Below are positions 1 to 8,498 of a stretch of 64,000 nucleotides of DNA, one piece after another. This stretch comes from Bacillus sp. AFS037270 (lineage in GTDB: Bacteria > Bacillota > Bacilli > Bacillales_B > DSM-18226). The number at the start of each line of letters is the position of its first letter. Positions within the stretch are counted from its first letter, which is position 1. The DNA lies in assembly GCF_002585305.1 (NCBI RefSeq), contig NZ_NUNF01000014.1, positions 72,630-136,629 on the forward strand, read 5' to 3'. The position numbers and the translations under genes were made by a program. The notes beneath the pieces were generated by a model, which saw only the letters and a program-made list of their open reading frames with translations, made no database searches and was not told the DNA's origin.

Positions 1-845
1 CAACGACTTTTACGGCAAGTTTAGCAGCGTTTTACAATTCCATTCCAATTGGTCATGTGGAAGCGGGGCTTCGTACCTGGAATAAATTTTCTCCCTATCC
101 TGAAGAGGTGAACCGTCAATTGACTGGAGTGATGGCCGATTTGCATTTTGCTCCTACAACTCAATCCAAAAGAAATCTTGTTCAAGAAAACAAGCAGGAG
201 GATAGTATTTTTATCACTGGTAATACAGCGATTGATGCCTTGAAAACGACTGTAAAATCAAACTATTCGCATACTGTTCTAGATAGGCTGGGAAATGACA
301 GGTTAGTCCTTATGACTGCCCATAGAAGAGAAAACATAGGGAAGCCAATGGAAAATATGTTTAATGCCATTAGAAGGCTAGTGGAAAAACATGCTGATAT
401 CCAAGTTGTCTATCCGGTACATATGAATCCTGTTGTAAGACAAATCGCCGATAAAATTTTGGGTAATCATAATCGGATCCATTTAATTGAGCCACTAGAT
501 GTCATCGACTTTCACAATTTTGCGTCTAGATCATACCTCATTTTAACTGACTCTGGCGGCGTCCAAGAAGAGGCGCCATCGCTAGGGGTTCCTGTGTTAG
601 TGCTTAGGGATACAACGGAACGTCCTGAAGGGGTCGAAGCGGGGACTTTGAAGTTAGCGGGTACTGAAGAGGAAGTTATTTTTAATTTAGCTGATGAGCT
701 GTTAAGCAATACAGAAGTGCATGATTCGATGTCGAAAGCGTCCAATCCTTATGGCGATGGTAATGCTTCAAAAAGAATTGTTGAAGCAATCTTATATTAT
801 AAAAATATTATCAAGACTAGACCGAATGACTTGGGAGAATCCTAA
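1..845 (+). CDS. mnaA: UDP-N-acetylglucosamine 2-epimerase, 3' part (starts before the window)
   Basis: The reading frame is open from base 3 and continues to TAA at 843-845, so the N-terminus lies outside the window. The GTG at 57 is an internal valine codon: the residues before it (IPIGH) run straight into the family motif HVEAGLRTWNK. The motifs LVLMTAHRREN and LTDSGGVQEEAP are those of non-hydrolysing UDP-GlcNAc 2-epimerases, which make UDP-ManNAc for teichoic-acid linkage units and polysaccharides in the cytoplasm. It sits upstream of surface-polymer genes, consistent with that role. A decayed copy of its last codons and terminator occurs at 2511-2615. The family assignment is secure; the precise polymer served is inference. 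Confidence 0.95.
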   Translation, partial: TTFTASLAAFYNSIPIGHVEAGLRTWNKFSPYPEEVNRQLTGVMADLHFAPTTQSKRNLVQENKQEDSIFITGNTAIDALKTTVKSNYSHTVLDRLGNDRLVLMTAHRRENIGKPMENMFNAIRRLVEKHADIQVVYPVHMNPVVRQIADKILGNHNRIHLIEPLDVIDFHNFASRSYLILTDSGGVQEEAPSLGVPVLVLRDTTERPEGVEAGTLKLAGTEEEVIFNLADELLSNTEVHDSMSKASNPYGDGNASKRIVEAILYYKNIIKTRPNDLGES

Positions 846-846
846 T

Positions 847-878
847 AAAACTGATGGTTTAATTCCCATCAGTTTTTA
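847..878 (+). terminator. intrinsic terminator of mnaA
   Basis: An 11-bp stem (AAAACTGATGG at 847-857 with CCATCAGTTTT at 866-876) is followed by a T-run. The same stem sequence recurs downstream of pyrH. Confidence 0.85.
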
Positions 879-934
879 TTATCATCTTAGTTGGAACGCA
901 AGTTAACATAAATTCGTAATTAGGAGTAAATGAA

Positions 935-1666
935 ATGAAGAGCAAAGGCATTATTATATTTCTTTTAGTAGTAACCTGTTTCTTAGCAATTATAGTGATA
1001 AATGATCATTTTATAAAAGAAAAAGATAGTAATTATACGAACAATAATAAAAAACAGGCTATAGAGACTAAAAAAGAAACAAAAAAGGAATTAATTTATT
1101 CGCCTATGGGGGACAGCCTAACAGAGGGCTTTGCTGCAACTAAAGAAGGCAGTAGATATACCGCGGTTTTAGCTAAATTAATAGAAGAAAAGTTAGGTTA
1201 TCATGTTATTCAAAAAGGTGTATACAAATCGGGAAGTACGTTATGGCAATATGGTTTGCCGAATTTTGATAAAATAAATGAACAAAATCCCGACTTAATT
1301 ACCATAGAATATGGAACAAATGACTTGCAACATGACAACAGACACGAAACTCCATACCAATTTAAGTATAATTTACTGCTACTTCTCAACAAGATACAAA
1401 AGGATGATCGAAAAATAGTTTTAGTAACAACCTGGAATAGAGGGGAAAAATCAGCGCCGTATGATCAAGTGATCAAAGAGGTTGGTTTAAAAAAGAAAAT
1501 CCCAGTTGCCGATATCTCTTCAGTGTGGGAAAATCGAACAGATACACAGGGTCCAAGAGGGCTTCAAACACCATATGGAGTTAGTGACAATTTTCATCCC
1601 AATAATAAGGGGCACAAGGAGATAGCAGAAATAATTTTTAAACAAGTGTATCCATTATATAAGTGA
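935..1666 (+). CDS. membrane-anchored SGNH/GDSL hydrolase, copy 1
   Basis: This 243-residue protein has an N-terminal membrane segment (about residues 5-23), a Lys/Asn-rich linker and an SGNH hydrolase domain. Visible blocks are GDSLTEGF (nucleophile Ser), a Gly in the YKSGST segment, YGTNDLQ (Asn) and DNFHPNNKGH (Asp/His). It probably faces outward and acts as an esterase or acetylhydrolase on cell-surface polymers; the substrate is not evident. The start has AGGAG eight bases upstream. It is closely similar over its whole length to the gene at 3737-4468, so the pair arose by duplication. It lies between mnaA and pyrH on what looks like an inserted segment. Confidence 0.85.
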   Translation: MKSKGIIIFLLVVTCFLAIIVINDHFIKEKDSNYTNNNKKQAIETKKETKKELIYSPMGDSLTEGFAATKEGSRYTAVLAKLIEEKLGYHVIQKGVYKSGSTLWQYGLPNFDKINEQNPDLITIEYGTNDLQHDNRHETPYQFKYNLLLLLNKIQKDDRKIVLVTTWNRGEKSAPYDQVIKEVGLKKKIPVADISSVWENRTDTQGPRGLQTPYGVSDNFHPNNKGHKEIAEIIFKQVYPLYK

Positions 1667-1776
1667 CTTGATAATACTTTGTTTAACAACAAATGCTTTA
1701 AGGCAAGGTCACGGAAATAGTTTTTTTATAAGGACACAATGTGTTCGAAAATATACAAATACATACGGAGGTTAAT

Positions 1777-2502
1777 ATGAACAATCCTAAATACAAACGA
1801 GTGGTTTTAAAATTAAGTGGGGAAGCACTTGCTGGTGAGTCCAGTTTTGGTATTAAGCCTTCTGTAATCAAATCAATTGCTGAACAGGTAAAAGAAGTAG
1901 CAGATCTAGGCGTTGAAGTAGCTGTTGTCGTTGGCGGAGGTAATATTTGGCGCGGTAAGATCGGCAGTGAGATGGGGATGGACAGAGCAACAGCAGATTA
2001 TATGGGAATGCTTGCAACTGTTATGAATTCTTTGGCGCTTCAGGATAGTTTAGAGCAATTAGGAATTCAATCACGTGTACAAACATCCATTGAAATGCGT
2101 CAGGTTGCTGAACCATATATCAGACGCAAGGCGATGAGACACCTAGAAAAGAATAGGGTTGTGATCTTTGCAGCAGGTACAGGTAATCCTTACTTCTCAA
2201 CAGATACAACAGCAGCATTAAGGGCAGCGGAGATTGATGCGGAAGTGATCTTAATGGCTAAAAATAATGTCGATGGAGTTTATTCTGCAGACCCAAGAAT
2301 TGATCCTAATGCCACTAAGTATGAAGACCTTACATTCTTGGATGTCATTAAGGAAGGCTTAGCCGTTATGGATTCAACTGCTTCTTCATTATGTATGGAT
2401 AATGATATTCCATTGATGGTGTTCTCAATTATGGAACAAGGCAATATCAAAAAAGCCGTTATGGGCGAAAAAATTGGAACAATTGTTAGTGGGAAAAACT
2501 AA
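1777..2502 (+). CDS. pyrH: UMP kinase
   Basis: The 241-residue product matches the amino-acid-kinase-type UMP kinase: [12 protein letters not shown] at the N-terminus, [45 protein letters not shown] and [13 protein letters not shown]. It phosphorylates UMP to UDP with ATP. I chose the ATG at 1777 because CGGAGG lies eight bases upstream and the family starts there; an in-frame GTG at 1741 would add 12 residues without support. In most Bacilli pyrH lies in rpsB-tsf-pyrH-frr. Here it stands alone beside mnaA and an SGNH hydrolase, so it may be a second copy serving UDP-sugar supply; that is inference. Confidence 0.93.
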   Translation: MNNPKYKRVVLKLSGEALAGESSFGIKPSVIKSIAEQVKEVADLGVEVAVVVGGGNIWRGKIGSEMGMDRATADYMGMLATVMNSLALQDSLEQLGIQSRVQTSIEMRQVAEPYIRRKAMRHLEKNRVVIFAAGTGNPYFSTDTTAALRAAEIDAEVILMAKNNVDGVYSADPRIDPNATKYEDLTFLDVIKEGLAVMDSTASSLCMDNDIPLMVFSIMEQGNIKKAVMGEKIGTIVSGKN

Positions 2503-2510
2503 TGCCAAGG

Positions 2511-2565
2511 CAGGTCATCCTTCATTATAAAAACTAGACCGAAGGAATTTGGTGGGTCCTGCTAA
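2511..2565 (+). pseudogene. decayed remnant of the mnaA 3' end
   Basis: The segment aligns with the last codons of the epimerase at about 790-845. ATAAAAACTAGACCGAA matches its counterpart, and one frame reads IKTRPKEFGGSC-stop against IIKTRPNDLGES-stop in the intact gene. About ten bases are missing upstream. It is followed by a copy of the mnaA terminator. I read it as the displaced original 3' end of the epimerase gene, or the tail of a lost second copy. Confidence 0.7.
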
Positions 2566-2576
2566 GAGTAAGTATA

Positions 2577-2615
2577 AAAAAACTGATGGGGTGTGTTACC
2601 CCCATCAGTTTTTAT
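2577..2615 (+). terminator. intrinsic terminator between pyrH and the LCP gene
   Basis: AAAAACTGATGGGG pairs with CCCCATCAGTTTTT, followed by T-rich sequence. A-runs on the other side mean it could also serve the convergent gene. Stem and flank match the mnaA terminator. Confidence 0.85.
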
Positions 2616-2623
2616 TATCAAAC

Positions 2624-3553
2624 TTATTTTAGTTCTAATTGAGCCCTTAGTTCATTTTGAAGTCTTTGCTTCTCTGCATCAGAAACTAAACCATAATAGA
2701 TACCGCCAATTTTAGTTCCTGTCTCTTTGATTTCCATTTGGGTGATGTTACTGCCAACAGATTTATAATTCTTTTGAATATCGACCATTTCATTAAAAGT
2801 AAGGTTTGTTTTGACATTCTTGCCAAGTGCACTGAAGATATTAGAGTAGTTCGTCAAGCTTGATACGCTTGCACCTTCTTTAATAACTCCTTGAATAATT
2901 TGACGCTGTCTTGTTTGACGGCCAAAGTCGCCGCGAGGGTCTTGTTTTCTCATTCGTGCATATGCTAGCGCTTGTTTACCGTTTAAGTTCAATTGACCTT
3001 TAGCAAAATGATTGCCATCATAAGAGAAATCTAAATCGTTTTGAACGGTAATACCGCCAACGGCATCAACGATATCTTTAAATCCTTCCATATTGACCTT
3101 CATGTAATAATCAATCGGGATATTTAAGAAGTTTTCAACTGTATCAACTGACATTTGCACGCCTCCAAAAGCGTAAGCGTGGTTGATTTTATCTTGTGTA
3201 CCTTTCCCGACAATCTCAGTACGAGTATCACGTGGAATACTTAGCATCTTAACTGAATTAGTATTTGGATTAACCGTCAAGACAATCATGGTGTCAGAGC
3301 GGCCTCTGTCACCCGCTCGCTCATCGACACCAAGCATTAACACTGAGAATGGATCTTTTTCTGTAATCGCCACTGGTTCTGTGCGCTTATCTGATTGTTT
3401 TTGCTCAATCGGCTCATGCATGGTTTCAACAGCCGTTTTTAACGAATTATATACATTATAAGCATATACTCCTCCGCCTACGATGAGGACAAGAAGAATA
3501 ATACCTGTGATCTTCAGCCAAGTCTTTTTCTTTTTCTTATTTTCAGATCGCAT
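2624..3553 (-). CDS. LytR-CpsA-Psr (LCP) family glycopolymer ligase
   Basis: This 309-residue protein has a Lys-rich cytoplasmic N-terminus, one membrane helix (about residues 12-32) and an extracytoplasmic LCP domain. Recognisable motifs are DPFSVLMLGVDERAGDRGRSDTMIVLTVNP, with its pyrophosphate-binding Asp/Arg residues, SIPRDTRTEI, DKINHAYAFGG, VGGITVQND and ARMRKQDPRGDFGRQTRQRQII. LCP enzymes transfer undecaprenyl-linked polymers (teichoic acids, capsule) to peptidoglycan. It lies between two SGNH hydrolases and upstream of the exopolysaccharide locus, consistent with attaching a surface polymer. It is convergent with pyrH. Start: ATG with AGGTAATAT upstream on the minus strand. Confidence 0.93.
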   Translation of the reverse strand: MRSENKKKKKTWLKITGIILLVLIVGGGVYAYNVYNSLKTAVETMHEPIEQKQSDKRTEPVAITEKDPFSVLMLGVDERAGDRGRSDTMIVLTVNPNTNSVKMLSIPRDTRTEIVGKGTQDKINHAYAFGGVQMSVDTVENFLNIPIDYYMKVNMEGFKDIVDAVGGITVQNDLDFSYDGNHFAKGQLNLNGKQALAYARMRKQDPRGDFGRQTRQRQIIQGVIKEGASVSSLTNYSNIFSALGKNVKTNLTFNEMVDIQKNYKSVGSNITQMEIKETGTKIGGIYYGLVSDAEKQRLQNELRAQLELK

Positions 3554-3736
3554 ATATTACCTCCAAAAATTTTACAATTATTTTGCACTCGATAAATAGA
3601 ATACCAAAAAAGTAGGAAAATAGATATATAAAAAAATATGTAAATTAATTAGAAGTTGTTGTTTCGTTTATTCTAAGTGATTCTGGGGAAAGTATATTAA
3701 GCTGAATAATCAAACCAATGATTAGGAGTAAAATAA

Positions 3737-4468
3737 ATGAAGAGTAAAAGTATTATCATATTTCTTTTAGTAGTATCCTGTTTCTTGGCCATTATAGTGA
3801 TAAATGATCATTTTATAAAAGAAAAAGATAGTAATCAAACGAACAATAATAAAAAACAGACTATAGAGACTAAAAAGGAAAAAAGAAAAGAAATAATTTA
3901 TTCGCCTATGGGGGATAGCTTAACAGCTGGTTTTGCTGCAACTAAAGAAAGCAAAAGGTATACAGCTGTTTTAGCTCAATTAATAGAAGAAAAGCTAGGT
4001 TATCATGTTACTCAAAAAGGAGTATATAAATCGGGAAGTACATTATGGCAATATGGTTTGCCGAATTTTGATCTTATTAATGAACAAAATCCCGATTTAA
4101 TTACTATAGAGTATGGAACAAATGACTTGCAAAATGATAACAGACACGAAACTTCATACCAATTTAAGTATAATTTACTGCAATTACTGAACAAGATACA
4201 AAAAGAGGACAGAAAAATAGTTTTAGTAACAACCTGGAATAGAGGAACAAAATCTGCACCGTATGACCGAGTGATTAAAGAGGTTGGATTAAGAAGGAAT
4301 ATTCCAGTGGCCGATATCTCTTCAGTATGGAAAAACCGAACGGATACACATGGTCCAAAAGGGCGTGAAACACCCTACGGGACTAGTGATGACTTTCATC
4401 CCAATGATAAGGGACATAAGGAGATAGCAGAAGTAATTTTTAAACAAGTGTATCAATTATATAAGTAA
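3737..4468 (+). CDS. membrane-anchored SGNH/GDSL hydrolase, copy 2
   Basis: This is a 243-residue paralogue of the gene at 935-1666 with the same architecture: N-terminal membrane helix, charged linker and SGNH domain with GDSLTAGF, YGTNDLQ and DDFHPNDKGH. Even the ribosome-binding region (ATTAGGAGTAAA) is shared, while flanking DNA diverges, so the duplication covers essentially the gene and its RBS. The predicted role is extracytoplasmic ester hydrolysis on a surface polysaccharide; the substrate is unknown. It is followed by its own terminator and forms a monocistronic unit. Confidence 0.85.
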   Translation: MKSKSIIIFLLVVSCFLAIIVINDHFIKEKDSNQTNNNKKQTIETKKEKRKEIIYSPMGDSLTAGFAATKESKRYTAVLAQLIEEKLGYHVTQKGVYKSGSTLWQYGLPNFDLINEQNPDLITIEYGTNDLQNDNRHETSYQFKYNLLQLLNKIQKEDRKIVLVTTWNRGTKSAPYDRVIKEVGLRRNIPVADISSVWKNRTDTHGPKGRETPYGTSDDFHPNDKGHKEIAEVIFKQVYQLYK

Positions 4469-4496
4469 CTGGATAAAGGATAGTTAGTTTCGGTAC

Positions 4497-4530
4497 AAAA
4501 GCTGGCAGGTTTCACCTGTCAGCTTTTTTT
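4497..4530 (+). terminator. intrinsic terminator of SGNH copy 2
   Basis: AAAAGCTGGCAGGT and ACCTGTCAGCTTTT form a nearly perfect stem with a 3-base loop, followed by a T-run. Confidence 0.9.
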
Positions 4531-4785
4531 GCCTTCGATGAACGTCAAAACCTTGATAGTGTCTCGGTGATTAGTATAGTTCTTGCTGTTGGTGCAACTT
4601 AATTGAAACTAAGGGCCTAATATCCAGAAGAAGGATACGTAGTATAGCTCTAATGTGGCGAGTTAACGGAGAGATTTAGGGAAAATTAAATTAGGTCAAA
4701 ATTACCAATATATGTGAAAAAGAAGGATAATGGCCAAATTCGTCGAAATTATAGCGATATATATCATATAAGGGAGAGGACCTCG

Positions 4786-5319
4786 ATGAGAAGCAGCCGG
4801 CCTTATAAATCCCCAAATGCTGCGATGTTATGGTCACTTGTTCTACCAGGATTCGGACAACTATACAACAAGGATTATTTTATCGGTATCATATTATTAG
4901 TATTAGAATTCTTAATCAACTTAAAATCACACCTAAATCTAGTTCTAGTAAATACGTTCAATGGGGATCTCCTGCACGCACATGAGTCGGCTAATTACAG
5001 CTGGGGGCTATTCTATCCATCCCTATATGGCTTTGCCATCTGGCATGCTTATAATTCAGCTAAGGCCAATAATAATAAACTGGAAGGGAAAACAGTTGAA
5101 AAACGAACCTATTTTTCGGGGTTCTTTATTGGGCTGGTTATTGGTATGGATTTCGGCTTATTTTGGCATGATGGGAGTTTAATAAAAACGTTCCCTTTTT
5201 TGGACTATCCAGTTTTTAATGGCGTATTATTTGGACTACTGCTTGGCTTAATAGGTAACGTATTGGAAAAGGAACTCTACCGGAAATCTCAAAAGAAAAG
5301 TACAGAGAAGATCGAATAA
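4786..5319 (+). CDS. TM2-like small multispanning membrane protein
   Basis: The 177-residue product has about four hydrophobic segments. Near its start is AAMLWSLVLPGFGQLYNKDYFIG, spread over residues 11-34, which resembles the TM2-type motif (aliphatic run, PGFGQ(L/F)Y, aromatic/Gly). The C-terminus is Lys/Glu-rich and probably cytoplasmic. I chose the ATG at 4786 with AGGGAGAGG upstream; an in-frame GTG at 4714 would add 24 charged residues and has a weak RBS. No catalytic motif is visible and the function is unknown. It stands alone, downstream of a terminator and upstream of a separate promoter. Confidence 0.7.
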   Translation: MRSSRPYKSPNAAMLWSLVLPGFGQLYNKDYFIGIILLVLEFLINLKSHLNLVLVNTFNGDLLHAHESANYSWGLFYPSLYGFAIWHAYNSAKANNNKLEGKTVEKRTYFSGFFIGLVIGMDFGLFWHDGSLIKTFPFLDYPVFNGVLFGLLLGLIGNVLEKELYRKSQKKSTEKIE

Positions 5320-5429
5320 AAACTTACATTTGATGTGGCTTTGCTCTATAAAAGGGCATGCCTGATTTTATTTGTTCTAATATTTCGACTTTTTACGCAA
5401 ATATTTCACATATTACGACTGGAAATATA

Positions 5430-5458
5430 TTTACATTGCGGAAAACTTAAAGTAAAAT
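5430..5458 (+). promoter_or_regulatory. sigma-A type promoter for the small gene at 5496
   Basis: TTTACA (5430-5435), a 17-base spacer and TAAAAT (5453-5458) lie about 40 bases before the small ORF. Confidence 0.55.
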
Positions 5459-5495
5459 AGGAAACTAGTAAACTTGCAAAGGGGGATTTTGGAGG

Positions 5496-5648
5496 TTGGA
5501 GCGTAAACCTAAGGGGAATAGCCAGAATAATGTCGATTTTACACAAATTGTGATAAAGGCATACGATAAAGGTGTTAATGAAACCGAAATTACTCTAGAA
5601 AAATTGATTGAAGACTTAAAAGCTGATTTAAGACAATTGGTCATTTAA
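5496..5648 (+). CDS. small hypothetical protein (50 aa)
   Basis: A TTG start follows GGGGGA at a spacing of about nine bases. The product contains NNVDFTQIVIKAYDKG followed by an amphipathic, charged helix ending EDLKADLRQLVI. A sigma-A-like promoter precedes it and an intrinsic terminator follows directly, so it has the layout of a free-standing small gene. I do not recognise a family. No membrane segment or signal peptide is visible. It lies just before the exopolysaccharide operon on the same strand but is separated from it by its terminator. Confidence 0.55.
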   Translation: MERKPKGNSQNNVDFTQIVIKAYDKGVNETEITLEKLIEDLKADLRQLVI

Positions 5649-5664
5649 TTATATAAATTACCTT

Positions 5665-5697
5665 AAGCTGTTAAGGAAATCCTTGCGGCTTTTTTTA
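5665..5697 (+). terminator. intrinsic terminator of the small gene
   Basis: AAGCTGTTAAGGA pairs imperfectly (with G:U) with TCCTTGCGGCTT and is followed by six T residues. Confidence 0.8.
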
Positions 5698-6023
5698 TTG
5701 GGTTTATTAATAGTTACTCATGATTGAGGATTAAAAAAATCCTAGTTTCTTCTATTATATATATAATGTAAGTGTTTACAGTTTAATCTCAGACTCGTAA
5801 TTCATCTGTCCAGTGAGTAATAGTGGTCCAAGGAAATATAGGGAATTTTAACCAAATTTAAATTCCCTCTTCTATTTTCTTACAATTCGGTGTTTAATAG
5901 AGTATGTGCAATGAGATTGTTATATTTTGAAATAGTAGTGTAATATTTTTGTTAAATTATGAAAAAAACAACAAATTATGATATAATACTCTAAGTTTTT
6001 ATTTATGCTTTTAGGAGGACGAA
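5698..6023 (+). promoter_or_regulatory. promoter/leader region of the exopolysaccharide operon
   Basis: The 326-base gene-free region ends in AGGAGG before the first operon gene. An extended -10 element (TGATATAAT, hexamer at 5982-5987) lies 36 bases before the ATG; no good -35 is visible, which suggests activation or reliance on the extended -10. A perfect 9-bp hairpin (AGGGAATTT 5840-5848 with AAATTCCCT 5860-5868) lies further upstream and could be a terminator remnant or an operator. The assignments are inference from position. Confidence 0.5.
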
Positions 6024-6773
6024 ATGGAAGAGACAATTAGTTTAAAAGAACTATTTGAGACATTGAAAAAACGATTATGGTTGATCGTGTCGATAACAGT
6101 CATTGCCGCAGTCATTAGTGGAGTCATCAGTTACTATTTTTTAACCCCGATCTATCAGGCATCTACACAAATTCTCGTTAACCAAACAAAAAATGAACAA
6201 GGTGTTTACAACTCAAATGAAGTACAAACAAACCTTCAATTAATCAATACGTATAATGTTATCATTACAAGCCCGGCGATTTTAGATATTGTTTCAAAAG
6301 AACTGGATTTAAACATTACAGCTTCCCAACTAAAAGGCAAGATTACAGTGGGAAGTGAAAAGGATTCTCAGGTTGTAAACTTGTCAGTTCAGGATTCAAG
6401 TCCCGAAGTAGCTGCTCAAATTGCCAACAAAACAGCGGAAGTGTTTAAACGTCAAATCCCGAGCATTATGAAAGTGGATAACATCAGTATTTTAGCGAAA
6501 GCAGATGTATCTGAGAATCCATCTCCAATTAAGCCAAGGCCATTACTAAACGTGGTAATTGCAATAGTTGTTGGTTTAATGGCAGGTGTCGGATTAGCCT
6601 TCTTACTTGAGTACTTAAACAGCACGATTAAAAACGAACAAGATATTGAAAAGATACTAGAGCTTCCAATCTTAGGTGTTATTGCAACGATTGATGACCA
6701 AAAAATCGAAGAATTGAAAATGCACCGAGATTCAAGAAGATCAACTGGAAGAGGTGAGTCACTTGGCTCTTAA
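6024..6773 (+). CDS. polysaccharide chain-length determinant / tyrosine kinase modulator (Wzz-CapA type)
   Basis: The 249-residue protein has a Wzz-type domain: the N-terminal ISLKELFETLKKRLWLI leads into a first membrane helix (about residues 17-40), then comes an extracellular region rich in Asn/Gln, a Pro-rich SPIKPRPLLN motif and a second helix (about 175-197). The C-terminal tail is cytoplasmic. Family members (YwqC, CapA, CpsC) set polymer length and activate the cognate BY-kinase, which is encoded next and overlaps this gene by about 11 bases. It is first in the exopolysaccharide operon, with a strong AGGAGG five bases before the ATG. Confidence 0.92.
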   Translation: MEETISLKELFETLKKRLWLIVSITVIAAVISGVISYYFLTPIYQASTQILVNQTKNEQGVYNSNEVQTNLQLINTYNVIITSPAILDIVSKELDLNITASQLKGKITVGSEKDSQVVNLSVQDSSPEVAAQIANKTAEVFKRQIPSIMKVDNISILAKADVSENPSPIKPRPLLNVVIAIVVGLMAGVGLAFLLEYLNSTIKNEQDIEKILELPILGVIATIDDQKIEELKMHRDSRRSTGRGESLGS

Positions 6774-7470
6774 AAAGAAAAAGTCACAATCGAATCCAAG
6801 CAGAAAATTAATTACCAGTGTCGCACCGAAGAACGCGATTTCTGAACAATACCGTGCCATCCGTACCAATATTCAGTATTCCTCGGTTGATGAAGAAATC
6901 AGAGCGATAATGGTCACATCATCCGGACCGGCCGAGGGAAAATCGACTACAGCAGCAAACCTGGCTGTAACCTTTGCCCAGCTTGGGAAGAAGGTATTAT
7001 TAGTCGATGCCGACTTACGTAAGCCAACAGTTCACCATACCTTTCAAGTCAACAACATCTATGGTTTTACAACGGTTTTGACCAAGCAGACAACCCTTGA
7101 AAAAGCAGTAGTGGAAACAGTAGAAAAGGATTTGTTTATCTTAACGTGTGGTCCAATACCGCCAAACCCAGCAGAGTTATTAAGCTCGAAATCCATGGAG
7201 CAATTTATTACAGATGCAAAAGAAATGTTTGACTATGTCATCTTTGATACACCACCATTATTAGCAGTGGCCGATCCGCAAATTCTGGCAAATCAGTGTG
7301 ACGGTACTATTTTAGTTGTCTACAGTGAAAAAACGGAAATTGAACTGGCGAAAAAGAGTAAGGAACTATTACAAAATGCTCAAGGTAAGCTGCTTGGTGT
7401 AGTGCTAAACCATAAGGAAATAAAGAAAAATGATTATTACTATTATTATGGGACTTATGGTACAAAATAA
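6763..7470 (+). CDS. BY-type protein tyrosine kinase (CapB/CpsD/YwqD family)
   Basis: The product is about 235 residues. The Walker A motif is SSGPAEGKSTTAANLA, Walker A' is VLLVDADLRKPT and the Walker B-like motif is YVIFDTPPLLAVAD. The C-terminus NDYYYYYGTYGTK carries six tyrosines, the usual autophosphorylation cluster. It couples with the Wzz-type modulator upstream to control exopolysaccharide synthesis and export. I prefer the TTG at 6763, giving MALKKKKS, with AGAGGTGA at suitable spacing; a GTG at 6754 is possible. The overlap with the upstream gene implies translational coupling. Confidence 0.93.
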   Translation: MALKKKKSQSNPSRKLITSVAPKNAISEQYRAIRTNIQYSSVDEEIRAIMVTSSGPAEGKSTTAANLAVTFAQLGKKVLLVDADLRKPTVHHTFQVNNIYGFTTVLTKQTTLEKAVVETVEKDLFILTCGPIPPNPAELLSSKSMEQFITDAKEMFDYVIFDTPPLLAVADPQILANQCDGTILVVYSEKTEIELAKKSKELLQNAQGKLLGVVLNHKEIKKNDYYYYYGTYGTK

Positions 7471-7556
7471 CCATTCGACAATTTTCGTCCCTTTACTAGG
7501 ACTTTCGATGGTGCTAGTATAATAAAGTAGGAATTAAGTGGAAATGAGTGGGACCT

Positions 7557-8321
7557 ATGATCGACTTGCATTGTCACATATTGCCCGGGATTGACGATGG
7601 GGCAAAGGATCTGTCGGAAAGCATCCAGATGGCTCGCAAGGCTGTAGAACAAGGTATACAGACCATAGTGGCAACGCCGCATCATTTAAATAATCACTAT
7701 GAAAATCCAAAGCAACAAATCTTGGAAAGAGTTGAGGAGTTAAACCGAGTATTACGGGATGAAAAGATAGATTTAAAGATTCTCCCCGGCCAGGAGACGC
7801 GGATTTACGGGGAATTGGTAAATGGCTATGAGATGGGAGAAATTCAACCGGTGAATGGTAGTCAATATGTATTGGTTGAGTTCTCCTCCAGTCATGTCCC
7901 GAGATACACGGAGAAGTTGTTTTATGATCTACAGGTGAAAGGACTTATCCCAATCATCGTTCACCCGGAACGGAACCAGGAAATCATTGAACAGCCGGAC
8001 CTCCTTTATAAGCTTGTTCAAAATGGGGCTTTAACTCAAGTGACGGCTGGCAGTGTTTGTGGTGACTTTGGCAGGAAAATTAAGAGTTTTTCATTACAGT
8101 TAATCGAAGCAAACTTAACACACTTTATTGCATCTGATGCTCACAATACGAGAAGCCGTACATTTAAGCTGAGAGAGGCTTTTGACCTTATCCATGAAAA
8201 GTATGGGAATGAAATGGTTTACCTATTCGATGATAACGCAGCCCTTGTGATAGAAGGCAGCAATGTTTATAAAGAAGTGCCGGAAAAAATTAAAAAGAAA
8301 AAGTTCTTTAAAATTTTTTGA
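7557..8321 (+). CDS. manganese-dependent tyrosine-protein phosphatase (CpsB/CapC/YwqE, PHP family)
   Basis: The protein is about 254 residues. PHP-type metal ligands are visible in MIDLHCHILPGIDDGAKD at the N-terminus, TPHH near residue 44, IIVHPERN in the middle and ASDAHNT near residue 198. It dephosphorylates the tyrosine cluster of the kinase encoded just upstream, completing the usual modulator-kinase-phosphatase trio. I chose the ATG at 7557, where the family begins; a GTG three codons earlier is possible. The RBS is weak (GAGTGGG). The C-terminus KKKKFFKIF is basic. Confidence 0.93.
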   Translation: MIDLHCHILPGIDDGAKDLSESIQMARKAVEQGIQTIVATPHHLNNHYENPKQQILERVEELNRVLRDEKIDLKILPGQETRIYGELVNGYEMGEIQPVNGSQYVLVEFSSSHVPRYTEKLFYDLQVKGLIPIIVHPERNQEIIEQPDLLYKLVQNGALTQVTAGSVCGDFGRKIKSFSLQLIEANLTHFIASDAHNTRSRTFKLREAFDLIHEKYGNEMVYLFDDNAALVIEGSNVYKEVPEKIKKKKFFKIF

Positions 8322-8349
8322 GTAAATGATTGTATGGTACAACAATTTT

Positions 8350-8480
8350 CAGGTGTTTATACCTGAACGGCGAGGCTTCCCTGTCCGTTATCCATGGAGG
8401 TACTCGGTCATACTGTGGGTCATAGGAATGGCCTTAGACGCATGTCGTCAATAGTATGGTGTGAGGACGGGTTAGATGCC
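8350..8480 (+). ncRNA. EAR-like (eps-associated) antitermination leader RNA
   Basis: This 290-base gap between the phosphatase and galU holds a structured RNA. A small hairpin at 8349-8366 (TCAGGT/ACCTGA) is followed by long-range pairings: CCTGTCC (8380-8386) with GGACGGG (8465-8471), CATACT (8409-8414) with AGTATG (8453-8458), and GGC (8369-8371) with GCC (8478-8480). Its place inside an exopolysaccharide operon after the phosphorylation genes, immediately before an intrinsic terminator, is that of the Bacillales EAR RNA, which lets polymerase read through terminators. Identification rests on position, pairing and remembered sequence character; a covariance search would settle it. Confidence 0.75.
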
Positions 8481-8498
8481 CATTTTAAAATAAAAACG

